Below are positions 19,850 through 30,550 of a stretch of DNA of 64,000 bases, piece by piece. The position numbers were made by a program, and so were the translations under genes. Under the pieces are notes generated by a model, which searched no databases, was not told where the DNA came from, and was given only the letters and a program-made list of their open reading frames with translations. The DNA is from Rhynchopus sp. YZ270_cl-10 (taxonomy: Eukaryota > Euglenozoa > Diplonemea > Diplonemida > Diplonemidae). The DNA lies in NCBI GenBank assembly GCA_964035575.1, contig OZ037914.1, positions 1,070,213 to 1,134,212 on the forward strand. Direction: 5' to 3'. Numbering within the stretch: the stretch's first letter is position 1; every line of letters begins with the position of its first letter.

Positions 19850-20950
19850 ATGAAGCAAATGCTCTCGCTCGCGATGATGGGGTTCGCCTCAGCATCTGCC
19901 ATGAAGGTGCCGCTGTCGAAGCCTGAGACGACCCGTGCGTCGATGCTCACCGACCACCACATGCTGCACAAGAAGTACGGAGCCTCCTCGGCCACCATCC
20001 CGATCACCAACTTTGAGAACGCCCAGTACTACGGCGCCATCACTGTCGGAACCCCCCCACAGAACTTCAAGGTGATCTTCGACACCGGAAGCTCGAACCT
20101 GTGGGTGCCCGGAATCCTCCCGAAGATCTTCGGAAAGGACCGTTACCACCCCGAGAAGTCCACGACCTACGTGGCCAACGGAACCAAGTGGTCGATCCAG
20201 TACGGAAGCGGAAGGCTTGAGGGAATCACTGACCGTGACGTCTTCTCTGTGGGTGGACTTGGCGCAACTGTGAACTTCGGAGAGTCGACCCAGGAGCCTG
20301 GTATCACATGGGACGCTGCCCACTTCGACGGAATCCTCGGAATGGGATGGCCTGAGATTGCTGTGAACGGAATCCTCCCCCCATTCTTCGAGCTTGCAAA
20401 GCAGGGTGCCATCTCGAACTTCGTGTTCGCCTTCTACCTGACCTCGAACGGAACCAACGGAGAGCTGACCCTCGGAGACATTGACCACACCAAGTACGTT
20501 GGTGACTTCTCGTGGGTGCCTGTGTCGCAGAAGGGATACTGGGAGGTTGTGGGAGACAACGTCGCCTTCGACGGAGCCTCTGTCGGAACCTCGATCAAGG
20601 CCGTGATGGACTCCGGTACCTCCCTCCTTGCCTTCCCCAAGTCTGTGGCGAAGGAGATCAACGCCAAGCTCGGCTGCAAGTCGAACGTTGCAGGAGAGTG
20701 CATCTACCAGGTGTGCCCTGAGCCCAACACCCTGCCCGACCTGACCCTGACCATGCTCGGCCAGACCTACACCCTGAAGCAGGCTGACTACATCATGCAG
20801 GTGCAGACCGAGTGCCTCTCCGGCATCATGGGCATTGACGTCCCGGCCCCGATGGGACCTGTCTGGATCTTCGGAGACATCTTCATGCGCAAGTACTACC
20901 TCCAGTTCGACGTGACCAACGCGCGTGTTGGTTTCGCACTTGCGGCGTAA
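19850..20950 (+). CDS. Pepsin-type (A1) aspartic protease, tandem copy 2
   Basis: Single exon, 366 residues, starting 1653 bp after copy 1. Same signal peptide, both catalytic Asp motifs and all flanking motifs. Protein differences from copy 1 are two residues (PPQNF for PPQHF, KYVGD for KYTGD). Nucleotide differences are few and mostly silent, which means a recent duplication or ongoing gene conversion. It is intact, so dosage seems the likely benefit. Confidence 0.95.
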   Translation: MKQMLSLAMMGFASASAMKVPLSKPETTRASMLTDHHMLHKKYGASSATIPITNFENAQYYGAITVGTPPQNFKVIFDTGSSNLWVPGILPKIFGKDRYHPEKSTTYVANGTKWSIQYGSGRLEGITDRDVFSVGGLGATVNFGESTQEPGITWDAAHFDGILGMGWPEIAVNGILPPFFELAKQGAISNFVFAFYLTSNGTNGELTLGDIDHTKYVGDFSWVPVSQKGYWEVVGDNVAFDGASVGTSIKAVMDSGTSLLAFPKSVAKEINAKLGCKSNVAGECIYQVCPEPNTLPDLTLTMLGQTYTLKQADYIMQVQTECLSGIMGIDVPAPMGPVWIFGDIFMRKYYLQFDVTNARVGFALAA

Positions 20951-21482
20951 ATGTAGTGCATCACATTGTTTTACTCTGAGTGACACGTGCACCTGCGCTT
21001 CTTGAGTACTATGCATGTTATCACTCTTTTGTTTCCTTTTCTCTCCCCCTCTGGACTGTCGTTGATACATCATCAGCAACAGTTTTACTTGAGTGTTGTG
21101 CACAAAAAGCGCAGTCATTTCCGAGTTTTGTTCTATTGTTTTGTGGTGATACAGGTTGCTTCCTATATTCCTGATGGGACAAAATATAGCACAAGCCGTC
21201 CATGTGATCCACGTATGTATTTTGCTTCGTGTCCGTCTTCCCCGTTGTGGGGTGGATGAAGTGCGGGAAAAATCACGCGTGCCGTTTCTTTTACTGCTTA
21301 CTATTTTTCATTGCTTGTCCAAAGTGTCTCATTTTCCCCGCCTGCGACATAACGAGTGTCATACAAACCAAGAAAATAACAAAAAAGTACGTCTATTTTT
21401 CATTGTTCAGTTTAGTTATACTCTTGTCTTTATGCTCACACTCCACATCCACATCCAAACAGAAAACAAGAAAAGTATCAAC
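20951..21482. other. Spacer between protease copies 2 and 3
   Basis: Matches the first spacer over most of its length. Its first part diverges: the post-stop ACACATGGTACATAGTGCAT of copy 1 is missing, and an extra AGCAACAGTTTTACTTGAG is present. Confidence 0.8.
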
Positions 21483-22583
21483 ATGAAGCAAATGCTCTCG
21501 CTCGCGATGATGGGGTTCGCCTCAGCATCTGCCATGAAGGTGCCGCTGTCGAAGCCTGAGACGACCCGTGCGTCGATGCTCACCGACCACCACATGCTGC
21601 ACAAGAAGTACGGAGCCTCCTCGGCCACCATCCCGATCACCAACTTTGAGAACGCCCAGTACTACGGCGCCATCACTGTCGGAACCCCCCCACAGAACTT
21701 CAAGGTGATCTTCGACACCGGAAGCTCGAACCTGTGGGTGCCCGGAATCCTCCCGAAGATCTTCGGAAAGGACCGTTACCACCCCGAGAAGTCCACGACC
21801 TACGTGGCCAACGGAACCAAGTGGTCGATCCAGTACGGAAGCGGAAGGCTTGAGGGAATCACTGACCGTGACGTCTTCTCTGTGGGTGGACTTGGCGCAA
21901 CTGTGAACTTCGGAGAGTCGACCCAGGAGCCTGGTATCACATGGGACGCTGCCCACTTCGACGGAATCCTCGGAATGGGATGGCCTGAGATCGCTGTGAA
22001 CGGAATCCTCCCCCCATTCTTTGAGCTCGCAAAGCAGGGTGCCATCTCGAACTTCGTGTTCGCCTTCTACCTGACCTCGAACGGAACCAACGGAGAGCTG
22101 ACCCTCGGAGACATTGACCACACCAAGTACGTTGGTGACTTCTCGTGGGTGCCTGTGTCGCAGAAGGGATACTGGGAGGTTGTGGGAGACAACGTCGCCT
22201 TCGACGGAGCCTCTGTCGGAACCTCGATCAAGGCCGTGATGGACTCCGGTACCTCCCTCCTTGCCTTCCCCAAGTCTGTGGCGAAGGAGATCAACGCCAA
22301 GCTCGGCTGCAAGTCGAACGTTGCAGGAGAGTGCATCTACCAGGTGTGCCCTGAGCCCAACACCCTGCCCGACCTGACCCTGACCATGCTCGGCCAGACC
22401 TACACCCTGAAGCAGGCTGACTACATCATGCAGGTGCAGACCCAGTGCCTGTCCGGCATCATGGGCATTGACGTCCCGGCCCCGATGGGACCTGTCTGGA
22501 TCTTCGGAGACATCTTCATGCGCAAGTACTACCTCCAGTTCGACGTGACCAACGCGCGTGTTGGTTTCGCACTTGCGGCATAA
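21483..22583 (+). CDS. Pepsin-type (A1) aspartic protease, tandem copy 3
   Basis: Single exon, 366 residues, starting 1633 bp after copy 2. It differs from copy 2 at one residue (VQTQC for VQTEC). Its 3' flank (ATAAATGTAACGCATGGTAC, CTCGAGATTTGTGCAC) matches copy 1 better than copy 2, while the coding part matches copy 2 better. That mosaic fits gene conversion within the array. Confidence 0.95.
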   Translation: MKQMLSLAMMGFASASAMKVPLSKPETTRASMLTDHHMLHKKYGASSATIPITNFENAQYYGAITVGTPPQNFKVIFDTGSSNLWVPGILPKIFGKDRYHPEKSTTYVANGTKWSIQYGSGRLEGITDRDVFSVGGLGATVNFGESTQEPGITWDAAHFDGILGMGWPEIAVNGILPPFFELAKQGAISNFVFAFYLTSNGTNGELTLGDIDHTKYVGDFSWVPVSQKGYWEVVGDNVAFDGASVGTSIKAVMDSGTSLLAFPKSVAKEINAKLGCKSNVAGECIYQVCPEPNTLPDLTLTMLGQTYTLKQADYIMQVQTQCLSGIMGIDVPAPMGPVWIFGDIFMRKYYLQFDVTNARVGFALAA

Positions 22584-23468
22584 ATGTAACGCATGGTACT
22601 TTTTCTCGAGATTTGTGCACCTTTTGTTTACAACCTTTTTGCTGTACTGTCGTTGATACATCATCAGCAACACTTTCTTTTTTTCAGCCCCAGGTGACGG
22701 TGTTCGCCCCGTAGTTCATCTCATGGTGACAAGACACGGGTGGCTCTGGTGCATCTGAACAACTTTTCTATTTTCATTGTTTTAAATCTCAAGACGAGAT
22801 ATGAGAGACTTCCTACGTTAGTTTAATGCGGAGAGTGCCTGCGTCGAGAGGCGTTTGCACTTTCAACTGCTCTCTTCTTCTAACGTTGTTGATGTCAAGA
22901 AATATCCAAACTGCGCTGCTACTGTACTGTATGCAGCTCATACGTCTCTGTTCCACACCCTACTTTTTTTTTTTTTTTTTTGTGTCTATTTCTTCCTACT
23001 GCACACAGCATCAACACTGTATCAACACCCCTATGTCGGTGAAGGGTATGGTGTGCGCTGCCGTGCAAATCGTGTGTCCTCTTTTGAAGAAAAAACGGTT
23101 CGATTTTTTTTTTTTTGTTTTTTGTTCCTCTCGTCAATCAAGGAGCCCCGAAGACCGCCGCAGATCCTCACCTAGAGGTTGCCCAAGTATGCTGGATAGC
23201 ATGGCTGTCGTCCCTCTGAAGCACACAGTACACACATTATGCATATTTAAACCGCCACCATCCTCCCGACCCATGCGGTCCCAGACAGAGCTCCATTTCA
23301 CTGTGCGGCGCGGTACGGTGCGTTCCTTTCCTGGCGGGGTGCGAGATTTGATTAGGCAGCTCAAGTCAATTGTCGATTCAGACCCTGTGGCTCTCCTCCC
23401 CCCTCCCCCCTCCTCTTCCTCCTCCCCCACTCACCTCCCCCAACTCCAAACAGGTCCACAAAAAAATA
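22584..23468. other. Intergenic region with a possible coding segment
   Basis: After the tandem array lies an orphan exon-like end: TTTTTTTCAG followed by a frame for PQVTVFAP and a stop. A family G module is at 22.83 kb. From 23190 to about 23410 an ATG-led frame looks coding (TELHFTVRRGTVRSFPGG, VRDLIRQLKSIVDSDP). It could be an upstream exon or a small gene, but I could not connect it to the downstream frame. The DNA before the next start is a C/T tract ending AAACAG, a good splice acceptor. Confidence 0.35.
22833..22880 (+). repeat. Short repeat family G, copy 2
   Basis: GAGAGTGCCTGCGTCGAGAG then GCGTTTGCACTTTCAACT and a C/T-rich tail. Confidence 0.55.
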
Positions 23469-25205
23469 ATGGATTCGTTGCAAACCACCCGCAGGCTGGC
23501 AAGAAGAAGCACTACACGCCAGATCCGCCGCAACGTGGGCATCCCCGTTCCCCCTTCCTCAGCGTATAACAGCTATAAGAACCGCCATCGCATCAGCTGG
23601 TACCGCTATGCGACGGAGAGCATGAAGGCTGCGGGTGGGGAGCGGTACCGTGCGCTGGGTGTGCGCAACGGCGGGAAGGAGGTGCTCCCGGTGTTCCCTC
23701 GCTCCTATCATGGTGAATGGGAAGGACATAAGGAAATTAACGATGTCGGCCGTCTCCCTTTTATCCGCAACTCCGTGGCTTCGTACTACGACATCGAGGC
23801 TGTCATGGGCGAACCCTTCGAGCACACCTCCAACGCCACAGTCCAACACTACTCCCTCGGCACCGGATCTGACAATGTACGGCCCTATGATAGAACCCCC
23901 TCACATGGCGGCGAAGTTTCTGCCAGCGATTTTATGGGAACATTCCTAAACGCTTTCATCGCTTTGGATGTCCCAGAATGGGATATCAAAAGCTTAATGG
24001 AAGATATAGAAAGGCCCACCCCGATGGCAACGCTAAAATATTTGACAGAAATGCTGGACTCCCGCTTCATGAATGCAAGGAGACTCCCCGATGAGGATAT
24101 CGCTGGGATATTGGAATATACCACGAATTCGAGAGAGGCGGGTATGGTGTTTGATTTTGCGTTGGAAAGGCACTCTCCGGGGATGAAGGCGTTGTGTGTT
24201 CTCCACAAAAAAAATAGGAAGGAGGGGGTGACACAAAAGGCGTTCAAGGAGTTGCTCAGCAGAGGGGTCAAACCGGACCTTCCTGGGGTCAACGCTCTGC
24301 TAAAAAGCATGCACCGAGGCACTGCAAGCGAATGCCTACCACTCTACCAAAAACTCCGTTCCGGTGGGTTTGCGGACTGTACACCGGACATAGAGTCGTT
24401 CAATGCGACCCTCCGGGTTATAGCAAGAAACTCCCCCTTATCCGATACCCTCTCTTTTTACGAAGACAATCTAGATGCGTTGGAACCCAACACCTTCACC
24501 CTGAACTGTCTCCTCCGAGCTGTCAGAGACGACCCTTCAGCCTCCTTTGGCGACGCTGCGGCCATCTTCGATGCGCTCTGTCTTCTCGACACCCCACAAC
24601 AGATTTCGGACGGCACCCCCTCTTCATCCCCTCCTCCCCTCACAACGGAGACTATAGTCACCCCAAGCATGGTGACCTGGGAGATTATGCTTTCATTAAC
24701 AAAATCGAGGGGGATGGAGTTGTTGTACACCGCGCACCGGATGACGGAGGTGGTGACTAAAGGGAGAAAGGGTGGTGTGGTGGTTGCACAGCCGTCTGTG
24801 TGGAGGTTTCCGATGTTAAAGGGGGAATTGAATGGGTTAATAGAAGGGTTTGTGCCTGAGGTAGATGAGAAAACGCCACGTGGTGCTCAGGAGCTGATTT
24901 CTGCCTACAGAGTGGTAGTGGAGACGAATGGTGTGGACTCAGTGTTGGGGTCGCTTGCAGTGTTCCTTCTGGACGCAGTGTGGCTGGACGTGCTTGAGTA
25001 CGGTTTCGCCACAACCCCAGCCCTCTTCCGCGAAGCAATGCTTGCATACGAAGCTGCAGGAGACCTCACAAAGCTTCTTGCAGTGTACGACCGTGCGGCG
25101 CAAACACCATTTATACAAGATGTGCATCATAATATCAGAGAGAGGGCAATACACAGCAGAGAAGATGAGGATGGAGAAACAGAACCCGAGGTGCGGGCAG
25201 CGTGA
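23469..25205 (+). CDS. PPR-like helical-repeat protein, probably organellar
   Basis: 578 residues from the first in-frame ATG, which follows a splice-acceptor-like CCAAACAG by 14 bp; a 5' non-coding exon is possible. The N-terminus is rich in Arg, Ser and Thr and lacks acids (MDSLQTTRRLARRSTTRQIR), as in mitochondrial presequences. From about residue 230 helical repeats of about 35 residues appear, with PPR-like signatures such as LLSRGVKPDLPGVNALLKSM, CTPDIESFNATLRVIAR and EPNTFTLNCLLRAV. More divergent units follow to residue 560, and the tail is acidic. PPR proteins bind organellar RNA for cutting, editing, stability or translation. No catalytic domain is seen, so the exact role is open. 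Confidence 0.7.
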   Translation: MDSLQTTRRLARRSTTRQIRRNVGIPVPPSSAYNSYKNRHRISWYRYATESMKAAGGERYRALGVRNGGKEVLPVFPRSYHGEWEGHKEINDVGRLPFIRNSVASYYDIEAVMGEPFEHTSNATVQHYSLGTGSDNVRPYDRTPSHGGEVSASDFMGTFLNAFIALDVPEWDIKSLMEDIERPTPMATLKYLTEMLDSRFMNARRLPDEDIAGILEYTTNSREAGMVFDFALERHSPGMKALCVLHKKNRKEGVTQKAFKELLSRGVKPDLPGVNALLKSMHRGTASECLPLYQKLRSGGFADCTPDIESFNATLRVIARNSPLSDTLSFYEDNLDALEPNTFTLNCLLRAVRDDPSASFGDAAAIFDALCLLDTPQQISDGTPSSSPPPLTTETIVTPSMVTWEIMLSLTKSRGMELLYTAHRMTEVVTKGRKGGVVVAQPSVWRFPMLKGELNGLIEGFVPEVDEKTPRGAQELISAYRVVVETNGVDSVLGSLAVFLLDAVWLDVLEYGFATTPALFREAMLAYEAAGDLTKLLAVYDRAAQTPFIQDVHHNIRERAIHSREDEDGETEPEVRAA

Positions 25206-25354
25206 GAAAAGAAAGGAGAGAGAAGAACGAAAAAGACAAAGAAAGATAAAACTCTGATTGGGTTTTTAGTTGAAAAAAAAAGGGGCCCTTTTTTTGGTTG
25301 TTTTTCACTCATTCATATTTTTTGTTCACTATTTTCAGAAGACACACACAAATA

Positions 25355-26986
25355 ATGGCGTTAGATGACGTGGCAGTGGAGAATGCGTCAGGTATGGTCT
25401 CTCTTTTGCTTAGTGGCTAGGATCATCTCCGGCATGGCACCAGTCTCCGAAAATGGATGGTGCTCAAGCGACCCATAGTCGGCCGTGCTCCGGTAGTGAA
25501 AAGCCATGGCATCCACGTGACACCACATTAAGGGCCATATTCTGCACAAGAATTACCCCCTAGGCATCAACCACACCACACCACCCACCCACCCACCCAC
25601 CCGCCCCTTAGTGGGCTATACTCCGTTCAGGCGTTACCCACTCTAATGTCATCAAACCACACCACATGACACCACATGACACCACCACCCACAGACCTCC
25701 TCCGCGCCATCATAAAGAAGTTCCCCGAAGCCAAAGGCGAGCTGCGCAACATGATCGTCAACCTCGACCGTGGCGAGGGTGTTGTGCTCACAGGCATCAC
25801 CGACCTGCAGTCCAAGCTCAGCCTCACAAAGGTCTTCGCGGTCCTACGCCTGCGCATCGTTGAACGCGGCAGCGTGGGCAAGGTACACCCCACCCCCACC
25901 TCCATTTTAGAAAACAACAATCCACCCCACTCCAACAAACAGGACAAAAAGTACGAAACGCAACCCAACTCCGTGCAGCTCCTTCGCAGACGATTCCAGA
26001 AGCTTTTATCCATCCCGCAGGAGGATATGGGGGATGCTTCGGATGAGTCATCGTCATCCTCTTCGTCGTCTGACAAGAAGAAGAAGAAAAAGAGCAAAAA
26101 GAAGAAAAAGAAGAGCAAAAAGAAGAAGGACAAGAAGGAGAAAAAACGCCGCAGGCACAGCAGCGACGACAGCACCCCGGCACCACCCGCAGAAGCCACA
26201 CTACCACCACCACTACCACCACCACCACAGTCTCAACCACAACCCACTCTACTTCCTTCGGTCCACCCTATCCCTTCAGGCCCTGCAGCCAACCCAACAG
26301 CACAACCTTCTCCAGCACAGCCCACAAACGATGATGATGACGACAACGACGACTTCGGACCCTCCGCAAGCTATCGTCAGACCGTAGGCGAAGCGCAATT
26401 TCATGACAACACCGCTACAGTGACGCTCCCACAAACCCGTCCAGAGGCAGAGGTGGCAGCAGGGAAGGGGGAGATGGTGGATGGGCATGAAGCCTGGATG
26501 TCGTTGGTTCCCGAGGCGGAAAAAAATGTGTTTAGTGGGGTGGAGTGGAGAAAGGGGGCGAGACAGACCGATTCTGCGTCAGCAGCGTCGGCAAGGGCGG
26601 AGTGGATGGCATCTCCTGCGGAGAAGATGGGAGGAGGAGGGGAAGCTTCTGAAGCAGCAAAACGCAAGCGAGATGAAGAGGAAGAGGAGCGACTTACCAT
26701 GGAAAATGCACGCCGTGCGAGAGACGCGGAGGTGAATGCACGCAACCGGAAAGCGTATGAGGCGTTAACAGGCAACCGCAAATCGTTGATGGAACAACAC
26801 AAAGAGAGACTGGCAGCAGGAGAAGTCGAAGGGGAAGAAGGAGGTGGCAAAGAAAAGAAGTGGGATCGGGAGCGTGACTTCGACCAGGCAGGGAGGGTTG
26901 ACACAAAACGCCTTGCCGGTATTATTGGAAACGCTAAGAGCGATTTGAAAAGCAAATTCAGTAGAGGCGCGAGACACTATCTATAG
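25355..26986 (+). CDS. DUF3752 (GPALPP1-like) protein with extra N-terminal domain
   Basis: Exons 25355-25391, 25695-25882 and 25943-26986 give 422 residues. Intron 1 is phase 1 (GCGTCAG|GTATGG). Intron 2 is 60 bp, in frame and free of stops, so retention would add 20 residues. The C-terminal part matches the DUF3752 layout: EAWMSLVPEAEKN, then a charged helix (RRARDAEVNARNRKAYEALT), then WDRERDFDQ and the end KSDLKSKFSRGARHYL, like the FSHGKGNMFL end of human GPALPP1. The middle has Ser, Lys and Pro runs and FGPSASY. Residues 13-95 form a compact helical domain (LLRAIIKKFPEAKGELRNMI; TKVFAVLRLRIVERG) that I do not know from GPALPP1. Probably nuclear; the molecular role of the family is poorly known. 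Confidence 0.75.
25580..25606. repeat. CCCA microsatellite in an intron
   Basis: About six ACCC units inside intron 1 of the DUF3752 gene. Confidence 0.85.
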
Positions 26987-27564
26987 AAAGGCATAATAAT
27001 ATTATCGCTGTATTCAAGAAGTATCGTCTTTTTTTGGTCGATCGTCCTTTTTTTGGTCGATAGTCAGCTTTCCATTCCTTTTCAGATATAAAACCACGAA
27101 AATGGAATTGTAGGACTGCATGGTTGGGGGTGTCCACCCCCCGGTACCAAGGTACACTGTTCACGAGAGGGCTTTTTGTATTTCAAGTCAAAAAAAAATT
27201 TTACCTACAAAAGCTGAAGGAGAAATAGTTCCTTTTTTTCCTTTTCCCTTTTACTTTCCTATCAGAGTTACTATTTTTTGATCCCTACACTATCTGAGGG
27301 GGACAGAATTTTTTTTTTTTTTTTTGACGAGTGGTTTTACTACTGCAGAATAGTATTTTCTTCTTTTTTTTCTATCCCCCTCGAACTCCCTCTTTACAAA
27401 ACTCCCTCATACCCTTCAGAATAAACAAACCACCCCCCCATACACACTCACTTCAAACATCTCCAAAAATGGGTCTCTAAATCGAACACCGTCAGCTCTT
27501 CTTCTTCTGCGTCCCAGAAGCGTTTTTTTTTGCACTATAACTTCACTTCTCTTATAGCTTTGAT
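26987..27564. other. Intergenic region with a full repeat B
   Basis: Contains the repeat B copy listed separately, then T-rich DNA. The next gene's leader carries an ATG GGT CTC TAA mini-frame and an acceptor-like CTTCTCTTATAG seven bases before the start codon. Confidence 0.6.
27083..27190 (+). repeat. Short repeat family B, copy 1 (full)
   Basis: Order: AGATATAAAACCACGAAA, GGAATTGTAGGACTGCATGG, hairpin GGGGGTG-TC-CACCCCC, CCGGTACC, GGTACACTGTTCACGAGAGG, TTGTATTTCAAGTCA. Confidence 0.8.
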
Positions 27565-28296
27565 ATGACAGCGATTGCCTCTGCGGGGGGGTTAAAACGG
27601 CTTTGGCATATTCCTGATGTAACAGCCCCCGACGTGACAATCGAATTCCGCGTCAAAGACGAAGGGGGTGTCGCGAAGCTCAAGCTCCAGTCCTCTTTGT
27701 TGATCCAGGCCATCCTCCCGTCCCCTCTCGATGTCGACTGCGAACAGGACACCCCCGCCACCGGGGCACGCCTTGCCACCGACCTCCAAATGACCTACCT
27801 CCCGGAAGAGATACTATTCGAATTCCCCCTAGGCTCTGTCTACAGCATCGACCTCGAGGAGGATAAAACCATGTATTTTGGGGTAGCAGGAGGGCGATAT
27901 GGGGTGCGATTTGGTTCGAAATGGAGTTGTAAGCCTGTTTATGATGCAGTTATGGCTAATTGGGAAGAGGCAAAGCAAAAGGCAGAGAAAGCGGTAAAAA
28001 ATAATGTCGAGAAAGAGCAGGGTAAGGGTAAGGGTGAGGGTGAGGAGGAAGATGACGCGGCCCTGGACGTCCCCTCCGTCGCTTCGACGTATGACACCCC
28101 CTCCACCACCGCCTCTGAGCAATCCTACGCGCAAGCCTGCCAGGAGCGTCTGCAGCACACAGTAGGTCTTCGGGTCGGCTCAGTACCAAGACAGCGGCGG
28201 ATGCAGATGCTGCTCGAGAGGGGCCCGTCTGCACTGAGGGTGGAGACAGAGTATGGAATGCTCTCGAGCGCCGCAAATCTGAAGAGCTGGGTGTGA
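27565..28296 (+). CDS. Protein of unknown function, 243 residues
   Basis: Single visible exon from the ATG at 27565. Residues 1-140 look like a compact beta-rich domain (TIEFRVKDEGGVAKLKLQSS; GVAGGRYGVRFGSKWSCKPV). They are followed by a Lys/Glu helix (EEAKQKAEKAVKNNVEKEQG), a GKGKGEGEEEDD stretch and a C-terminal helical part. No signal peptide or membrane segment. An upstream exon is possible because a splice-acceptor-like TTATAG precedes the start. I do not recognise a family. Confidence 0.6.
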   Translation: MTAIASAGGLKRLWHIPDVTAPDVTIEFRVKDEGGVAKLKLQSSLLIQAILPSPLDVDCEQDTPATGARLATDLQMTYLPEEILFEFPLGSVYSIDLEEDKTMYFGVAGGRYGVRFGSKWSCKPVYDAVMANWEEAKQKAEKAVKNNVEKEQGKGKGEGEEEDDAALDVPSVASTYDTPSTTASEQSYAQACQERLQHTVGLRVGSVPRQRRMQMLLERGPSALRVETEYGMLSSAANLKSWV

Positions 28297-28702
28297 GTTG
28301 CGCAAGGAAAGGGGGTAAAAACAAAAAACAAAGTCGAGAACACAGCAGATAAAACAGCAGGGTAAGGATGAGGATTGAGCGGAACCCCCTACTCTCTGGA
28401 TTCTCTCCCCTCCTCTTGCCCTTATTCTTTTGAAAACAAAACACAAAAAGCCAAAAGCACAGCGAGAACTAACAAAAATTTTTTTTCCCGTTTTTTATTA
28501 ATCACCCTCCCCGCTCTCCCTCTACCCCTCCTCCACTCCTCTCCCTACCCACCTTTTCTAGCAACATACACATCGCAACACAATGTAGACACATCGCAAA
28601 ACACAAGAAAACGTCCATATTGTCCAGATTCTCAGGGCGAACTCCACCTTAAGCATACAAACCCCACCAAAAACACGACGTGACCCAACCCACCTTTGCA
28701 AC
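28297..28702. other. Short intergenic region, no features recognised
   Basis: C/T- and A-rich non-coding DNA between two + strand genes. Short frames only. Confidence 0.6.
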
Positions 28703-30135
28703 ATGCCACGCTACACCCCTAAACGCCCACACAACAACCGCCTTGCGCATCTTCTCATTCTTCAAGCTGTGGTTGGGTTTGTCGTATACTCCTTTGTACT
28801 CCCTGTGCAGACACCTCACAGCCACACAGCGCATGCATCCGACGTACAGCACAAACCCCTGCCCACCCTCCCACCCCGCCCCTCTAGCGAGACGTACGTT
28901 ACCTTTGAGCCATGGAACGGTGGTTGGAATAACAGAAGGATGTCGCTTGAGATAGCAGTGGTGTTTGCACGGCTGTCCAACCGCACCTTGGTGCTGCCAC
29001 CTGCAGGGGACGCGCCGTTGACGAAGGGGAGGTCTGCGTACGAAGACTTTCTGAATATATCGGTGCTGCGTGCCGTGCTCCCGAAGGGCGTTCTGTTGTG
29101 GACGGAGTTTGCCTCAGTGGTGGAAACCTTGCCTATAGTGAAGCCGCTTGGGAAAAGCTGTGCCCAACGATACAGAGGTGCCACGCCACGTTCTCTGTGT
29201 ACAAAGGCAAGGTCTCTTCGTGAACGCTCCACTCTCCTCGCATGGAACGCACTAAACACAGTGCTGCCGGTCTCCGTACACGGTACACCTGCGGTGTTGA
29301 ATGATACTGTGATGCGGCGTATGGAAGAATTTGCCGGAAAGAGGGTCGCAAAAATGGAATTCAGTGAGAGTGCTGTGCATGGAAGGGTGGTGCACTTCCC
29401 GCAGAATCTTTTTGGGCATTTTTATCAGTTGTTTTTTCCGTTGGATGAGGAGACGAGGCAAATTGTGTTGCGGACAGTGCGTGATGGGGTGGTGTTTAAC
29501 GATGTGATACAGAGCGTGGCGCGGAAGGTGGTAGCTGGGTTGAACGCGACGTACAGTTGCGTGCACGTTCGGAGGGGGGATTTTCAGAGGTTTTATCCGA
29601 TGACAGCGTTGGGACCGGCTGCTCTGGTGGGGAACGTTGCACGGCAGTTGGACCCTGTGGTATACGTGGCAACGGACGAGCCGGATGAGTCCTTTTGGAC
29701 GGAGTTCTCGGCCGTGCTTCCCAAAGGCATACACATGGTGCGACGTGGTGACGTCGTGGAACAGCTTGCAGGTGTAGATCAGAACGCGGTCGGGTTTGTG
29801 GAGATGCTTGTGTGCTCGCATGCGGCCGTCTTTATTGGAACACGCTACTCAACGTTTTCATCGTACATCACAAGGCTGCGAGGATACAGTGAGGTGCGGA
29901 ATAAGGAGGTGTGTTGCTTTTTAAAAGAATGCTTCTGTAGCAAAGTCAATTATTGATTCTCAAAAACACTTCCTCCTCGCAGGTGTACACGACTGATGTG
30001 TTCTACCAAAGCTTCCGGCCGGTGCAGAAGCGAGACCGCCCTTACACTTGGAAGCAGCACACGAAGAACCCCTGGGCACGCGAGTTCCCGGAAGCGTGGG
30101 AGGGGATAGGCAGGGCTTCCCCTGCAGGGCGATAG
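28703..30135 (+). CDS. GDP-fucose protein O-fucosyltransferase-like, type II membrane protein
   Basis: Exons 28703-29908 and 29983-30135, phase 0, give 452 residues. Without the 74 bp intron the frame ends after a short Cys-rich tail. Residues 14-34 are a single membrane anchor (LLILQAVVGFVVYSFVLP), followed by a Pro-rich stem and a luminal domain. Motifs fit the O-FucT family (PF10250): the opening EPWNGGWNNRRMSLEIAV, CVHVRRGDF near residue 287, VVYVATDEPDESFW, and FVEMLVCSHAAVFIGTRYST. The HxRRGD Arg is the GDP-fucose binding residue in this family. Expected in the ER or Golgi lumen. Substrate unknown; another GT-B fold fucosyltransferase activity is possible. Confidence 0.8.
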
Positions 30136-30550
30136 GGGTGTTCTCGGTGGCTTCGGAATGGAACGGAACGTCTCTCTCTTCAAAGATGTGTGTTTGGTAA
30201 CGAATACTTACAGAATATGGTGTGAGTCCTTTAGATAGGGTGGGTTATCCCTAACATAGCCCATTGTGTGTCTGCGTTTTTGTTAAGTAGGGTGGCGGCG
30301 TTCCTTCACACGAACCCAGCAGCCCAGGGGGGGGTTTTTTTTTCCACCAAAAAAAGGGGTAAACGTTTAACAAGATCGGTTGTACCAAAACAGCATGACC
30401 GCACCCCTCCCCCTTTCTTCCCGCTTGAGTACTTTATCATCCCTGCATCCCGAGGCTGCGCTTTCGATGTCTCCTTTTACATTCCCCCCAACTTACAGCC
30501 TACAACCCACATCTGGGTGGGGAACATTTTAAAAAACTTATCTCAAAAAA
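30136..30550. other. Intergenic region, nothing clear
   Basis: Mixed-composition DNA with G, T and A runs, ending TTATCTCAAAAAA just before the next start codon. No repeat from the listed families was recognised. Confidence 0.6.

Noticed and set aside
18236-22673. Long - strand frames (about 380-410 residues) across each protease copy
   Set aside because: Antisense shadows of GC-rich protease exons. They keep no motif and read through the gene ends into simple DNA.
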